From Blautia sp. (lineage in GTDB: Bacteria > Bacillota > Clostridia > Lachnospirales > Lachnospiraceae): DNA of 40,301 nt. The notes under the pieces were generated by a model that worked only from the letters and a program-made list of their open reading frames with translations, was not told where the DNA came from and searched no databases. The stretch is from contig JAPFCU010000025.1 in the NCBI GenBank assembly GCA_026169535.1, positions 1-40,301 of the forward strand, written 5' to 3'. The stretch's first letter is position 1. Each line of letters begins with the position of its first letter. Shown here piece after piece: positions 8,717 through 17,223 of this stretch. The position numbers were made by a program, and so were the translations under genes.

Positions 8717-9649
8717 TCATTCTGCAAAATATGCTTCGATTTTTTCTTTTACAGGGTTCTCACCGATAACGATCAGAACTTCCTGGCCTTCACTTATCGG
8801 CCGGAGAGTGACTTTTCCACGGGCGGCGTTCAGTTCCGTCCACTGTCCCTCCCTGTTTTTGCCAAATCCTTTGATTCGAAAAACAGAACCGCATTCCGGG
8901 TCAGCCATGATCTTTTCCGCCCTGTAAGCCAGCTCTTCTGCCGGAAATACAAGGTTCATAAAGTAAAGGGAAGTAAATTTCTCTTCTGAAAAGTGCTTTT
9001 TTTCGTAGGCTATGGAGTGGTATCCGCACTTCAGCAGCCGGTCATAATCCTGATCGGTCAGTTTTTCCCAGTTTTTTGAAAGAATCTCTCCCTCAAAAGT
9101 TCGTCTGCAGCGGACATTTTCTATTGCCCGCTCCAGATGCTCTGTCACTGCTCTTTTTTGTTCTTCTGAAACCTCATCGCACCTGCTCAAAACCACACAG
9201 CCTGCGGACGCCGCCTCTGATGCCAGCAGATATTCTGCCTGATCCGAAAGCTTTTCTTCCAGTCCCCCATCTACCACTGCGATCACATTCCCAATCTCAT
9301 ACCAGCGATCCAGCGGCTCCTCATAAAGTGTATCAAAAAACTCATCTACGTCAAAGATCCCGGAAGGCTCAACGATCACCCTGTCATATCCGCACATTCC
9401 CATGGCAATCAGTTTTGTTTTAAATCTTCTTCTGTGTGTCTCTCTGTCACATCCTCCTGCGATCATTTCCAGCTCACAGTTTTCTCCTTCCAGTTCCTTT
9501 AAAAGCATCATATCCACATTCACTGCACCAAAATCATTTTCTATGATTCCGATGTTCTGTCCCTGTTTTAAAAGATAGGAGGCGTACTTTTTTATAAAAG
9601 TTGTTTTTCCCGCTCCCAAAAAGCCGGTAATCAAGTCAATTTTTATCAT
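8717..9649 (-). CDS. CobW/G3E-family P-loop GTPase, metallochaperone-like
   Basis: 310-aa cytosolic protein of the COG0523 family, whose members insert or traffic zinc, cobalt or other metals. Walker A is GFLGAGKTT (residues 9-17), an IIENDFGAVNVD switch I follows, VIVEPSG is the G3 region, and SRCDE stands where the NKxD element is expected. The family's GCxCC metal-binding motif is degenerate here: at residues 66-70 it reads GCDRE. A C-terminal domain follows (SLYFMNLVFPAEE to the end). An ACAGGAG site precedes the ATG. It lies behind the secA terminator, so probably has its own promoter. Confidence 0.88.
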   Translation of the reverse strand: MIKIDLITGFLGAGKTTFIKKYASYLLKQGQNIGIIENDFGAVNVDMMLLKELEGENCELEMIAGGCDRETHRRRFKTKLIAMGMCGYDRVIVEPSGIFDVDEFFDTLYEEPLDRWYEIGNVIAVVDGGLEEKLSDQAEYLLASEAASAGCVVLSRCDEVSEEQKRAVTEHLERAIENVRCRRTFEGEILSKNWEKLTDQDYDRLLKCGYHSIAYEKKHFSEEKFTSLYFMNLVFPAEELAYRAEKIMADPECGSVFRIKGFGKNREGQWTELNAARGKVTLRPISEGQEVLIVIGENPVKEKIEAYFAE

Positions 9650-9711
9650 AATATCAAATCTCCTGTCATAAGCAAAGCGGACAAGTCCGACTCAAACTCC
9701 TTCAGTCCTTG

Positions 9712-9768
9712 AAAAACAAAAGAGGGCTGCCAGATTCTCTTTTTCAGTGAATTTCTGACAGCCCTTCT
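9712..9768 (-). terminator. Rho-independent terminator of secA
   Basis: GGGCTGCCAGA at 9724-9734 pairs with TCTGACAGCCC at 9754-9764 (one wobble). On the minus strand the stem is followed by a TCTTTTGTTTTT tract. It begins a few bases beyond the secA stop codon. Confidence 0.88.
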
Positions 9769-9771
9769 GTT

Positions 9772-12348
9772 TTATGCTTTCATTGCCTTACGTCCGCAGC
9801 ACTGTTTGTATTTCTTGCCGCTTCCGCACGGACATGGATCATTCGGATAAACCTTTTCTTCTTTTCTCTGAACAGGCTTACGAACACTGGAATCATCCTT
9901 GTTGGTTCCGGTAACCTTGGCAACCTGCTCACGCTCGATCTTCTGCTCTACATGAACATGATACAGCATACGTACTGTATCCTCCTGAATGGAGTTGGTC
10001 ATCTCATTGAACATATCATAAGCGCTCATCTTATACTCAACAACCGGATCTCTCTGTCCGTAGCCAACCAGTCCGATACCCTGACGGAGGATTTCCATAT
10101 CGTCGATATGATCCATCCACTTACTGTCAATGCACTTCAGAAGAACTACTCGTTCCAGCTCACGCAGCTGCTCCGGTTCCGGGAATTCAGATTCCTTGGT
10201 CTCATAAAGCTTCACAGCTTCTTCCTTAAGGATATGCTTCATCTCATTTTTCTTCTTTCCCTTTACCTTTTCTTCAGTAAGAGCCTGGATAGGAATAATC
10301 GGAAGAAGGATTGTGTTAAATTCTTCAAGATTCCACTCAACAGCATCTACATCATCTGAGAAGCATCTGTCCACTGTATTATCCACAATATCAGTGATCA
10401 TCTTATAAATGGAATCACGCATGTTCTCTCCATCCAGAACCTGACGACGCTCTTTGTAAATGATCTCACGCTGTTCGTTGTTTACCTGGTCGTAATCAAG
10501 AAGATTTTTACGAATACCAAAGTTATTGAACTCAATCTTCTCCTGTGCTTTCTGGATCGCGTTGGAAAGCATCTTATGCTCGATCTGCTCATTCTCAGCA
10601 ACTCCAAGAGAAGTAAATATCTTCATCAAACGCTCAGAACCAAAGAGACGCATCAAATCGTCCTCCAGAGAAATATAGAAGCGGGATTCACCCGGATCTC
10701 CCTGACGTCCGGAACGTCCACGAAGCTGGTTATCAATACGTCTGGACTCATGACGCTCTGTACCAATAATCTTCAGACCGCCGGCTTCTCTTGCCACGTC
10801 ATCCAGTTTAATATCCGTACCACGACCTGCCATGTTGGTCGCAATGGTAACTGCTCCGGCCTGACCTGCCTGAGCAACGATTTCAGCCTCCAGTTCATGG
10901 AATTTCGCATTCAGAACATTATGCTGGATTCCCTGACGGCGAAGCATCTTGCTGAGAAGCTCTGATGTTTCGATGGTAATCGTACCAACCAGAACCGGCT
11001 GCTGTCTCTCATGAGCTTCCTTTACAGCCTCAACAACTGCGTTGAACTTTTCTTTCTTTGTCATATATACAGCATCTTCCAGGTCTTTACGCTGTACAGG
11101 TCTGTTGGTAGGAATCTCCACAACGTCCATTCCGTAGATATCTCGGAACTCTTTTTCCTCAGTAAGGGCAGTACCAGTCATACCGCCTTTTTTGTCATAT
11201 TTATTAAAGAAGTTCTGGAAAGTAATGGTGGCAAGTGTCTTGCTCTCACGTTTTACCTTTACATGCTCCTTAGCTTCAATAGCCTGATGGAGTCCGTCAG
11301 AATAACGGCGTCCCGGCATGATACGTCCGGTAAATTCATCTACGATCAGAATCTCATCATCTTTTACTACATAATCCTGATCTTTGTGCATCAGGTTATG
11401 AGCACGGAGTGCCAGAATAACGTTATGCTGGATCTCCAGGTTTTCCGGATCTGCAAGGTTTTCGATATTAAAGAATTTCTCAACCTTTTTTACACCACGC
11501 TCTGTAAGGTTTACAATCTTATCCTTTTCGTTTACTACAAAATCTCCGGTCTCAATGACCTCTTCACCCATAATAGCTGCCATCTTGGTCATCTCATGGC
11601 TGGCCTCACCACGCTCCAGCTGCTGTGCCAGAATATCACAGACCTCATAAAGCTTGGTGGATTTGCCGCTCTGTCCGGAAATGATCAGCGGTGTACGTGC
11701 CTCGTCAATAAGTACGGAGTCAACCTCATCGATGATACAGTAGTGAAGATCTCTCTGCACCAGCTGCTCTTTATAAATGACCATATTGTCACGCAGGTAA
11801 TCAAATCCCAGCTCATTATTTGTCACATAGGTAATATCACATCCATAGGCCGCACGGCGTTCCTCCGGCTTCATATCATTCAGAACTACGCCTACTGTCA
11901 GTCCAAGGAACTCATGAACCTTACCCATCCACTCGGCATCACGCTTTGCCAGATAGTCATTGACAGTAACAATATGGACACCTCTGCCTTCCAGTGCGTT
12001 CAGATATGCCGGAAGAGTAGATACCAGAGTCTTACCTTCACCGGTTTTCATCTCTGCAATACGTCCCTGATGAAGGATGATACCGCCGATGATCTGTACA
12101 CGGTAATGCTCCATTCCAAGAACACGTTTTGCAGCTTCACGTACAGTTGCAAAAGCCTCTGGCAGCAGATCATCAAGGGTTGCTCCCTCTTCCAGACGCT
12201 TCTTATATTCTCTTGTTTTGTCTCTCAGTTCCTCATCAGTTAATTTCTGCATCTCCGGACGCAGTGCCTCTGTTTTTTCTACAAGCGGCATGATACGCTT
12301 GACTTCACGCTGGCTGTGCGTTCCGAATACTTTTGAAAACACGTTCAT
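9772..12348 (-). CDS. secA: Preprotein translocase ATPase SecA
   Basis: 858-aa motor ATPase that drives Sec-dependent protein export at the cytoplasmic membrane. The sequence shows the DEAD-like Walker A in [14 protein letters not shown] near residue 100, [17 protein letters not shown] near 207, the [23 protein letters not shown] stretch, the [12 protein letters not shown] motif and [24 protein letters not shown] of the second nucleotide-binding fold. The helical scaffold and wing domain follow. The C-terminal [14 protein letters not shown] is the zinc-binding SecB/ribosome-interacting tail. Start ATG 12348 has an AGGAG site. Full length and intact. Confidence 0.98.
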   Translation of the reverse strand: MNVFSKVFGTHSQREVKRIMPLVEKTEALRPEMQKLTDEELRDKTREYKKRLEEGATLDDLLPEAFATVREAAKRVLGMEHYRVQIIGGIILHQGRIAEMKTGEGKTLVSTLPAYLNALEGRGVHIVTVNDYLAKRDAEWMGKVHEFLGLTVGVVLNDMKPEERRAAYGCDITYVTNNELGFDYLRDNMVIYKEQLVQRDLHYCIIDEVDSVLIDEARTPLIISGQSGKSTKLYEVCDILAQQLERGEASHEMTKMAAIMGEEVIETGDFVVNEKDKIVNLTERGVKKVEKFFNIENLADPENLEIQHNVILALRAHNLMHKDQDYVVKDDEILIVDEFTGRIMPGRRYSDGLHQAIEAKEHVKVKRESKTLATITFQNFFNKYDKKGGMTGTALTEEKEFRDIYGMDVVEIPTNRPVQRKDLEDAVYMTKKEKFNAVVEAVKEAHERQQPVLVGTITIETSELLSKMLRRQGIQHNVLNAKFHELEAEIVAQAGQAGAVTIATNMAGRGTDIKLDDVAREAGGLKIIGTERHESRRIDNQLRGRSGRQGDPGESRFYISLEDDLMRLFGSERLMKIFTSLGVAENEQIEHKMLSNAIQKAQEKIEFNNFGIRKNLLDYDQVNNEQREIIYKERRQVLDGENMRDSIYKMITDIVDNTVDRCFSDDVDAVEWNLEEFNTILLPIIPIQALTEEKVKGKKKNEMKHILKEEAVKLYETKESEFPEPEQLRELERVVLLKCIDSKWMDHIDDMEILRQGIGLVGYGQRDPVVEYKMSAYDMFNEMTNSIQEDTVRMLYHVHVEQKIEREQVAKVTGTNKDDSSVRKPVQRKEEKVYPNDPCPCGSGKKYKQCCGRKAMKA

Positions 12349-12388
12349 AAATATACTCCTGTTTGTTTTATTCTATAAAAATGTGTTC

Positions 12389-12404
12389 TACGGAATCTTC
12401 CGTA
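12389..12404. promoter_or_regulatory. Short perfect palindrome in the secA leader
   Basis: TACGGAA and TTCCGTA arms separated by two bases lie between the predicted secA promoter and its start codon. It could be an operator or a small leader hairpin. No factor is recognised. Confidence 0.35.
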
Positions 12405-12421
12405 ATCTTGTTAATATAATA

Positions 12422-12449
12422 AATCTATTCTATTCTATCACTTTCTCAA
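12422..12449 (-). promoter_or_regulatory. Possible secA promoter
   Basis: Minus-strand TTGAGA (12444-12449), 16-base spacer and TAGATT (12422-12427), about 70 bases before the secA start. Moderate match only. Confidence 0.35.
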
Positions 12450-12474
12450 AGGGAAAACAATGATTTTCTCAGGC

Positions 12475-12503
12475 TTGTCAGATTTTTCCCCTTATGCTAT
12501 GAT
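12475..12503 (+). promoter_or_regulatory. Predicted promoter of the NusG-II/Gx gene pair
   Basis: TTGTCA at 12475-12480, 17-base spacer, TATGAT at 12498-12503. This places transcription start near 12510, which excludes an ATG at 12460 and supports the TTG start at 12583. Confidence 0.65.
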
Positions 12504-12582
12504 TAGCTTCGAACTATGGAAACAGGCTTACATTCTCTTTGGATGTCGGCATATCCACTTTTATAAAAGAAAGGACTCTGAT

Positions 12583-12951
12583 TTGAAAAAAAAGGAACTT
12601 ATCTTTATTACCTCCATCCTTGCTGCAGCTCTGCTCCTGTGGGGTGTTATGTTCCTGCTCCGAAAAGGCGACTACGGTTCTGTAAGGATCACGGTAAATG
12701 GAGAAGAGTACGGAACCTACTCTCTTTCTCAGGATCAGGTAATCTCCATCGGAGAGACCAATGTCTGTGAGATCAGAGACGGACAAATAAAAATGACTGA
12801 AGCTGACTGTCCGGATCATCTCTGTATAAAACAAAAAGCCGTGGGAAGTTCCGGCGGAACAATCGTCTGCCTTCCCAACAAAGTAGTAATAGAAGGAGTA
12901 AAAGCCGCAGGCTCTGAAGATATCTCTTCGGAATTTGATACGGCAGTATAA
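12583..12951 (+). CDS. NusG domain II-containing membrane-anchored protein (EetA-like family)
   Basis: 122 aa. An N-terminal transmembrane segment (IFITSILAAALLLWGVMFLL, residues about 6-25) anchors a small extracytoplasmic NusG domain II (KGDYGSVRITVNGEEYGTYSL to the end). The domain holds the conserved DCPDHLCIKQ pair of cysteines and the GGTIVCLPNKVVI strand. Start chosen as TTG with AGAAAGGA upstream, because the ATG further up lies before the promoter. The next gene is a Gx transporter three bases away. As I recall, the same two families form EetA and EetB in the Listeria flavin-based extracellular electron transfer locus. The function here is inferred from that. Confidence 0.82.
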   Translation: MKKKELIFITSILAAALLLWGVMFLLRKGDYGSVRITVNGEEYGTYSLSQDQVISIGETNVCEIRDGQIKMTEADCPDHLCIKQKAVGSSGGTIVCLPNKVVIEGVKAAGSEDISSEFDTAV

Positions 12952-12954
12952 ATT

Positions 12955-13440
12955 ATGAACCATAAAAAAACAGCATATCTGGGACTTTTTGCTGCAATCG
13001 CCATTATCTTCGGATATGTGGAATCCCTGATCCCATTTTTTGCAGGAATACCCGGCATGAAGCTGGGGCTGGCCAATCTTGCCGTTCTTTTTATCCTGGA
13101 AAAATATTCCTGGAAGGAAGCCGCCCTGGTTTCCACAGTAAGGATCCTGGTGATCGGCTTCCTTTTTGGAAATATGTTTAGCATCCTCTACAGTCTGGCA
13201 GGAGCCGCATTAAGTCTCACAGTCATGACCCTCATGAAAAGATTTTCCAGTTTCAGCATCCTTGGAGTCAGTGTTGCCGGAGGGGTTTCCCATAATATCG
13301 GACAGCTGATTGTTGCCTCTCTTATTGTGGAAAACACCAGCCTTCTTTATTATGCTCCGGTTCTTCTGATCTCCGGAGTTGCAACCGGACTTCTGATCGG
13401 ATTTCTTACCGGAGAAATCACAAAAAGGATACGCCTGTAA
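12955..13440 (+). CDS. Gx transporter family protein (heptaprenyl diphosphate synthase component I-like; EetB-like)
   Basis: 161-aa integral membrane protein with about five hydrophobic segments. The family motif GIPGMKLGLANLAVLF near residue 35 and the glycine-rich AGGVSHNIGQLIVASLI near 110 are present. The family is often annotated as HepPP synthase component I but resembles ECF S-components. In Listeria a member is required for extracellular electron transfer, if I recall correctly as EetB. It follows the NusG-II gene by three bases, so they form one operon, and it converges on apbE with a shared terminator. Substrate is not known; a flavin or quinone-precursor role is possible. Confidence 0.82.
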   Translation: MNHKKTAYLGLFAAIAIIFGYVESLIPFFAGIPGMKLGLANLAVLFILEKYSWKEAALVSTVRILVIGFLFGNMFSILYSLAGAALSLTVMTLMKRFSSFSILGVSVAGGVSHNIGQLIVASLIVENTSLLYYAPVLLISGVATGLLIGFLTGEITKRIRL

Positions 13441-13467
13441 AGAAAAAGGCGTATCCTTTCTTTTTTC
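13424..13467. terminator. Bidirectional terminator between Gx gene and apbE
   Basis: AAAGGATACGCC (13424-13435) pairs perfectly with GGCGTATCCTTT (13448-13459), followed by CTTTTTTC on the plus strand and by a T-run on the minus strand. The left arm lies inside the last codons of the Gx gene. Confidence 0.92.
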
Positions 13468-14507
13468 TATTTCAATATTTCTGTTTCATAAGTATTCTTC
13501 AGAAGTTCAAAGCGCTCTTTCATTCCTTCTGTAAGATATACCTTATGATCCTCATCTACAAAAGCTGCAGCTGCTCCATATTTCTCCAGAAGAGGCAGAG
13601 CTTTTTCTTTTCCCAGCACAAAGCACGCTGTAGAAAGTCCATCTGCAAAAAGTCCGCTGTCACAGACAACTGTTACGGAAGTAAGACCATTCCATACAGG
13701 GTAACCGGTTTCCGGATCAAGAATATGATGATATCTTTTTCCATCTTCCATAAAATATCTTTCGTAATCCCCTGATGTGGAAAGAAATTCTCCGCCCTTC
13801 AAAGTAACGGCTCCCAGGTAGTCTCCCTCCGGTTCCCTTGGATCCCGTATTGCCACCCTCCAGTCTGACTGATCCGGCTTTTCTCCGTAAGCCATCACGC
13901 TGCTTCCGCCCAGATTCAGGATCATACCGGAAACATCCTTATCCTGTTCTAAAAAGTCCATGACCAGATCACAGCCGATCCCTTTTCCTGCTGCCCCCAG
14001 ATCAATGGTAGCGTCGTCTTTTAATGTAACTTTATTTCCATCAAGTTCCAGCTTTTCATATCCGATTTCTTTCAGAAGCGATTCTAATTCTCCCGTTTGA
14101 GGAATCCCTGCATTTTCTCCTCCAATGTCCCAGAGACGTATCACCTTGCCAAGTGTCGGATCAAAAGCGCCCTGTGAATCTTCTGCAAGCTGCTGTATTT
14201 TTCGCAGATAATCAGCAAGTTCGGCAGAAATCTCAACAGTTTCCCCTCCGGCATGATTCACCTGCGCGATCTGAGAGTCTTCCTCTGTCCATGAAAGAAT
14301 CTCGTCTTCCGTTTTTTTAAGAAGCTTCCCGATGGAAGGATTCAGATCTTTTCCCTTTGTATACAAAGTTTCCGAAACAACCGTATTCATGGCAAAATCT
14401 GTATTCGTGTATTTTTGAGTTTTTGCCTGAACGGGACTGAAAACAAGTCCTGTCAGTACCATGCCTGCTACGGCTGTACTCATCCCGAATTTCTGTTTTT
14501 TTGTCAT
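13467..14507 (-). CDS. apbE: ApbE-family FAD:protein FMN transferase, exported
   Basis: 346-aa enzyme that transfers FMN from FAD to a threonine of [D-x-S/T-G-A-T] motifs on extracytoplasmic redox proteins such as RnfG and RnfD. Residues 1-28 form a Sec signal peptide (AVAGMVLTGLVFSPVQA) without a lipobox cysteine, unlike many Gram-positive lipoprotein ApbEs. Family motifs: TIDLGAAGKGIGCDLV near 168, ILNLGGSSVMAYG near 197, STSGDYERYF near 243, and YHHILDPETGYP near 259. It is convergent with the EetA/EetB-like genes and about 9 kb from the Rnf-like operon whose G and D subunits carry target motifs, so they are the likely substrates. Confidence 0.93.
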   Translation of the reverse strand: MTKKQKFGMSTAVAGMVLTGLVFSPVQAKTQKYTNTDFAMNTVVSETLYTKGKDLNPSIGKLLKKTEDEILSWTEEDSQIAQVNHAGGETVEISAELADYLRKIQQLAEDSQGAFDPTLGKVIRLWDIGGENAGIPQTGELESLLKEIGYEKLELDGNKVTLKDDATIDLGAAGKGIGCDLVMDFLEQDKDVSGMILNLGGSSVMAYGEKPDQSDWRVAIRDPREPEGDYLGAVTLKGGEFLSTSGDYERYFMEDGKRYHHILDPETGYPVWNGLTSVTVVCDSGLFADGLSTACFVLGKEKALPLLEKYGAAAAFVDEDHKVYLTEGMKERFELLKNTYETEILK

Positions 14508-14525
14508 TAAATCACCTTTCTGATA

Positions 14526-16067
14526 TCAATGCGGCAGAAGTTCTCTGGTTTCCTCCACTGCTTTTTTTGTTCCTGCCAGCATGGAACAGGGCTGATCCAG
14601 CGTAATGGAAGTCCCGTCTATTTGTCCAACCATTCCTCCGGCCTCCTCAATGATCAACGAAGCCGCTGCAAAATCGTATGGATTAAGCTTCATTTCCAGA
14701 TAAACTGCGTTTCTTCCTGAAGCGATTCTGCACAGATCCAGTGCAGCAGATCCTCCGCTCCGAATGCAGAGACTTCTCATATAAAGTTCCTGCACTGTCT
14801 GAAAAAGAATATCAATTTTATCTTCATTATATCTTGCACATCCAAAAGCTGCAATTCCTTCTGTAACAGAAATATTTTCCATTTGCAGCTTCTGTCCGTT
14901 CAGAGTACTTCCCTTGTCACGGATTCCCATATACATCTCATTCATATAAGGATCGTATACAAAGCCCGCTTCTATTTTTCCATGATGTGCCAGACCCACA
15001 GAAATACAGCTGAAATGATACTCAAACATAAAGTTTGTGGTTCCGTCTATAGGATCAATATAAAACGTATATTCTCCGGAAGCTCCCGCTCCCTGATTTC
15101 CCTCTGTATCCTCTTCACCAAAAAAAACAGCTCCCGGCAGGATCGCACTCAACTCACGAATCAGAAAACGCTGGATCTCTGTGTCAAAATCCGTACAAAA
15201 ATTGGCAAGTCCTTCTTTTTTATGGATTGTTTCCTTTGATAGCTTTGCATTTCTCAGCTTCTCACCGGCTTTACGGACAACAGCTTCTATCGCCTGATAG
15301 TCTATATCCGTACTGCTTTCCACAGACGGTTCTCCTGGCGCCATCTCCTCTGTCACCAGTATTTTCTCTGCCGGCTTCTTTTCTGGAACTCCAGGTTTCT
15401 CCGCTTTTCTACTCTCTCCGTCCACCTCGGAATATCCCTTCCATGGTTCCACATCCCAGCCGCCAAATTCTCTGACATTTTTCACAACATATTTCCTGCT
15501 TCGGTCAAAGCCCCAGTAAAGAACACCGCCCAGCACACCTCCAAGGCTGTTAAAAAACAGATCTGTAAGCTGAAAAGTTCCAATTTTCAGAAAAAGCTGA
15601 CAGCTCTCGATACACAACGAACAAAAGAAACCAATCCAGAGACTGTTCAGCAGAACCTCCTGTACCTTTTTCTTCCTGTAATCTGTCTTATGTTCCCATA
15701 CCCAGTACAAAAGAGGAAGCAGCGGCAGAAACATAATAAGATTCTCCACATTTTCTGTATAAATACTTCCATCCGCCTTATGTAATCCCCAGATTCCCAG
15801 AACACTGTCCAGGGGATTTCCCCAGATGGTCCTGCAGAAAAGTGTCCGGAACAGAACCAGGCATCCATAAAATACCAGGAGAAATTCTCTACGAAACTGC
15901 CTGTTGGTTCGAAATTCCTGTACCCAGGTCCGTATCACCGCTTCCGTGCCTTTTTTCTTTATCTGCATGTATACGCTCATAAAAAGAACGGCGATTACCA
16001 GCGATGCACCGCAGTTCTGATAAAGAACGCCAAGCACATTCCCGATCACTGAAACCATATAGTTCAT
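14526..16067 (-). CDS. VanZ-like membrane domain fused to inositol monophosphatase family domain
   Basis: 513 aa. Residues about 1-190 are a VanZ-like domain with five predicted membrane segments (near 20-36, 62-80, 108-123, 140-160, 170-187) and the family's CIESCQLFL and QLTDLFFNSLGGVLGG motifs. A charged linker follows (about 190-250). Residues about 255-513 are an IMPase-family phosphatase with KKEGLANFCTDFD, FFGEED (metal ligands, 315-320), YIDPIDGTTNF (337-346), GSAALDLCRIASG and PYDFAAASLIIEEAGG, which replaces the usual WDxAAG with YDFAAA. It predicts a membrane-tethered sugar- or inositol-phosphate phosphatase. It has its own promoter and precedes apbE by 18 bases, so apbE may be cotranscribed. 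Confidence 0.88.
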   Translation of the reverse strand: MNYMVSVIGNVLGVLYQNCGASLVIAVLFMSVYMQIKKKGTEAVIRTWVQEFRTNRQFRREFLLVFYGCLVLFRTLFCRTIWGNPLDSVLGIWGLHKADGSIYTENVENLIMFLPLLPLLYWVWEHKTDYRKKKVQEVLLNSLWIGFFCSLCIESCQLFLKIGTFQLTDLFFNSLGGVLGGVLYWGFDRSRKYVVKNVREFGGWDVEPWKGYSEVDGESRKAEKPGVPEKKPAEKILVTEEMAPGEPSVESSTDIDYQAIEAVVRKAGEKLRNAKLSKETIHKKEGLANFCTDFDTEIQRFLIRELSAILPGAVFFGEEDTEGNQGAGASGEYTFYIDPIDGTTNFMFEYHFSCISVGLAHHGKIEAGFVYDPYMNEMYMGIRDKGSTLNGQKLQMENISVTEGIAAFGCARYNEDKIDILFQTVQELYMRSLCIRSGGSAALDLCRIASGRNAVYLEMKLNPYDFAAASLIIEEAGGMVGQIDGTSITLDQPCSMLAGTKKAVEETRELLPH

Positions 16068-16102
16068 TCCAATACCACCCTTTCTTCGATTATTCTTTTT
16101 CT

Positions 16103-16131
16103 ATTATAATCAAATCTTCCTTAAACTTCAA
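16103..16131 (-). promoter_or_regulatory. Predicted promoter of the VanZ-IMPase gene (and apbE)
   Basis: Minus-strand TTGAAG (16126-16131), 17-base spacer and TATAAT (16103-16108), about 35 bases before the start codon. Confidence 0.7.
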
Positions 16132-16169
16132 TTTCTGTTTATGGGGATGGGGGAATTTTAGTTTCTTTT

Positions 16170-16331
16170 TTACTGACTTACCACAGGTTTTCCATCTTTA
16201 TCAAGCAATGGCGTAAAACCTGATGCATTTCCATTTCTATGAAAAACATAATTTACACCTGTTTGTGTATCAACCCAAATTTCAATTACCTCAATAGTTC
16301 CTTGCTTGTATATTTTTTTAAAACGCTCCAT
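16170..16331 (-). CDS. DUF6440-family small protein
   Basis: 53-aa soluble protein, below most ORF-length cut-offs. Translation runs from MERFKKIYKQ to KDGKPVVSQ and has the DUF6440 pattern: a basic start, the VDTQTGVNYVF strand (usually VDKETGVQYLF), a GNASGFTPLLDKDGKP ending. Function of the family is unknown. An AGGGAGAG site precedes the ATG and a near-consensus promoter lies upstream with a 16-bp palindrome at its -35, so it is a real, probably controlled gene. It is divergent from the XRE-SOR regulator gene. Confidence 0.82.
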   Translation of the reverse strand: MERFKKIYKQGTIEVIEIWVDTQTGVNYVFHRNGNASGFTPLLDKDGKPVVSQ

Positions 16332-16375
16332 AATTTTCTCTCCCTTCGTAAAAATAAGGCGATATCTTTACTCGT

Positions 16376-16404
16376 ATTATATGTGAAATATCAAGATTAC
16401 TCAA
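16376..16404 (-). promoter_or_regulatory. Predicted promoter of the DUF6440 gene
   Basis: Minus-strand TTGAGT (16399-16404), 17-base spacer, TATAAT (16376-16381). The start codon is 45 bases downstream. Confidence 0.7.
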
Positions 16405-16420
16405 TTGTTTCTTGAAACAA
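16405..16420. promoter_or_regulatory. 16-bp palindromic operator candidate
   Basis: TTGTTTCTTGAAACAA: seven-base perfect arms with a two-base centre, directly adjoining the -35 of the DUF6440 promoter. The shape suits an XRE-family dimer; the neighbouring regulator at 16588 is the obvious candidate, but this is inference. Confidence 0.5.
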
Positions 16421-16587
16421 AAGCAAAAAGTCATAAAAATCACAAAATTTCCAATCTGCCCTTACGCAAGATATAACACTCCTGCAGACTCATAAGTATT
16501 AATTTAAATAATTGCAAACATCTCTACTTTACGTAGGTATACAAATTGATCATTCTCATCTATACTTTTTTCAAGGAGGGATAAACG

Positions 16588-17193
16588 ATGAATCAATATA
16601 TTACAGGAGCTATAATCCGACAATTACGAGAAAACAGCCATTTAACACAAGCTGAACTTGCAGAAAAACTATGTGTATCTGACAAAACAGTTTCCAAATG
16701 GGAAACCGCCAAAGGATATCCTGATATTTCTCTATTGGAATCACTGGCACAAATTTTCAACGTATCTGTTGCAGAACTTTTTTCGGGAAGTACTGTACAA
16801 AACAGCAATATTTCCGCAAATATGATGCGTTCTAAATTTTATGTATGTCCTGTGTGCGGAAACTGTATTCACACTATGGGGGAAGCTGTCATTTATTGTC
16901 ATGGAATATTACTTACACCCTGCCAGGCAGAAGAATCAGATGTAAAACACAAAATCACTGTCGAACAGATTGAAGATGAATATTTCATTCATATACAGCA
17001 CGATATGATAAAAACACATTATATATCTTTTATTGCAGCATTGTCCTCAGATAAAATCCAAATGGTAAAACTTTACCCGGAAGGAAATGCAGAAGTCAGA
17101 TTCAAAATGAATGGCGTCCGCCAGATTTTATTTTACTGCAATCGTGACGGCTTGTTTTATTTCGATATAAGAAAATTAAAAAACAAGCCATAA
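16588..17193 (+). CDS. XRE regulator fused to a desulfoferrodoxin/superoxide-reductase-like domain
   Basis: 201 aa. Residues 5-65 are a Cro/C1 helix-turn-helix (ITGAIIRQLREN to AQIFNVSVAELF). Residues 84-110 resemble the desulforedoxin knuckle, with C87, C90 and C104 kept but the fourth cysteine replaced by H105. Residues 115-190 resemble the superoxide reductase iron domain: H121, H138 and H144 (HDMIKTH) and C184 match four of the five centre-II ligands, while the fifth, normally His in CNxH, is D187 (CNRDGLF). This suggests an iron- or redox-sensing transcription factor. An AAGGAGGG site precedes the ATG. Divergent from DUF6440, convergent with the kinase gene. Confidence 0.78.
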   Translation: MNQYITGAIIRQLRENSHLTQAELAEKLCVSDKTVSKWETAKGYPDISLLESLAQIFNVSVAELFSGSTVQNSNISANMMRSKFYVCPVCGNCIHTMGEAVIYCHGILLTPCQAEESDVKHKITVEQIEDEYFIHIQHDMIKTHYISFIAALSSDKIQMVKLYPEGNAEVRFKMNGVRQILFYCNRDGLFYFDIRKLKNKP

Positions 17194-17223
17194 GCTGTTG
17201 CAGATAGAACCATTGAGGGGCGT

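Noticed and set aside
11011..12243. 410-codon plus-strand open frame opposite secA
   Set aside because: Antisense shadow of the conserved secA gene; long only because of the codon bias of that gene.
12408..12425. Second Rex operator near the EetA/EetB-like genes
   Set aside because: Only the left half TTGTTAA matches; the right half does not resemble TTAACAA.
12460..12582. Upstream extension of the NusG-domain-II protein to an ATG
   Set aside because: The ATG lies before a good promoter, has no ribosome-binding site, and the added residues precede a normal membrane anchor. The TTG start at 12583 fits better.
16532..16562. Fur-like box ahead of the XRE-SOR gene
   Set aside because: Only a loose resemblance to the Fur consensus; half-sites are not symmetrical.
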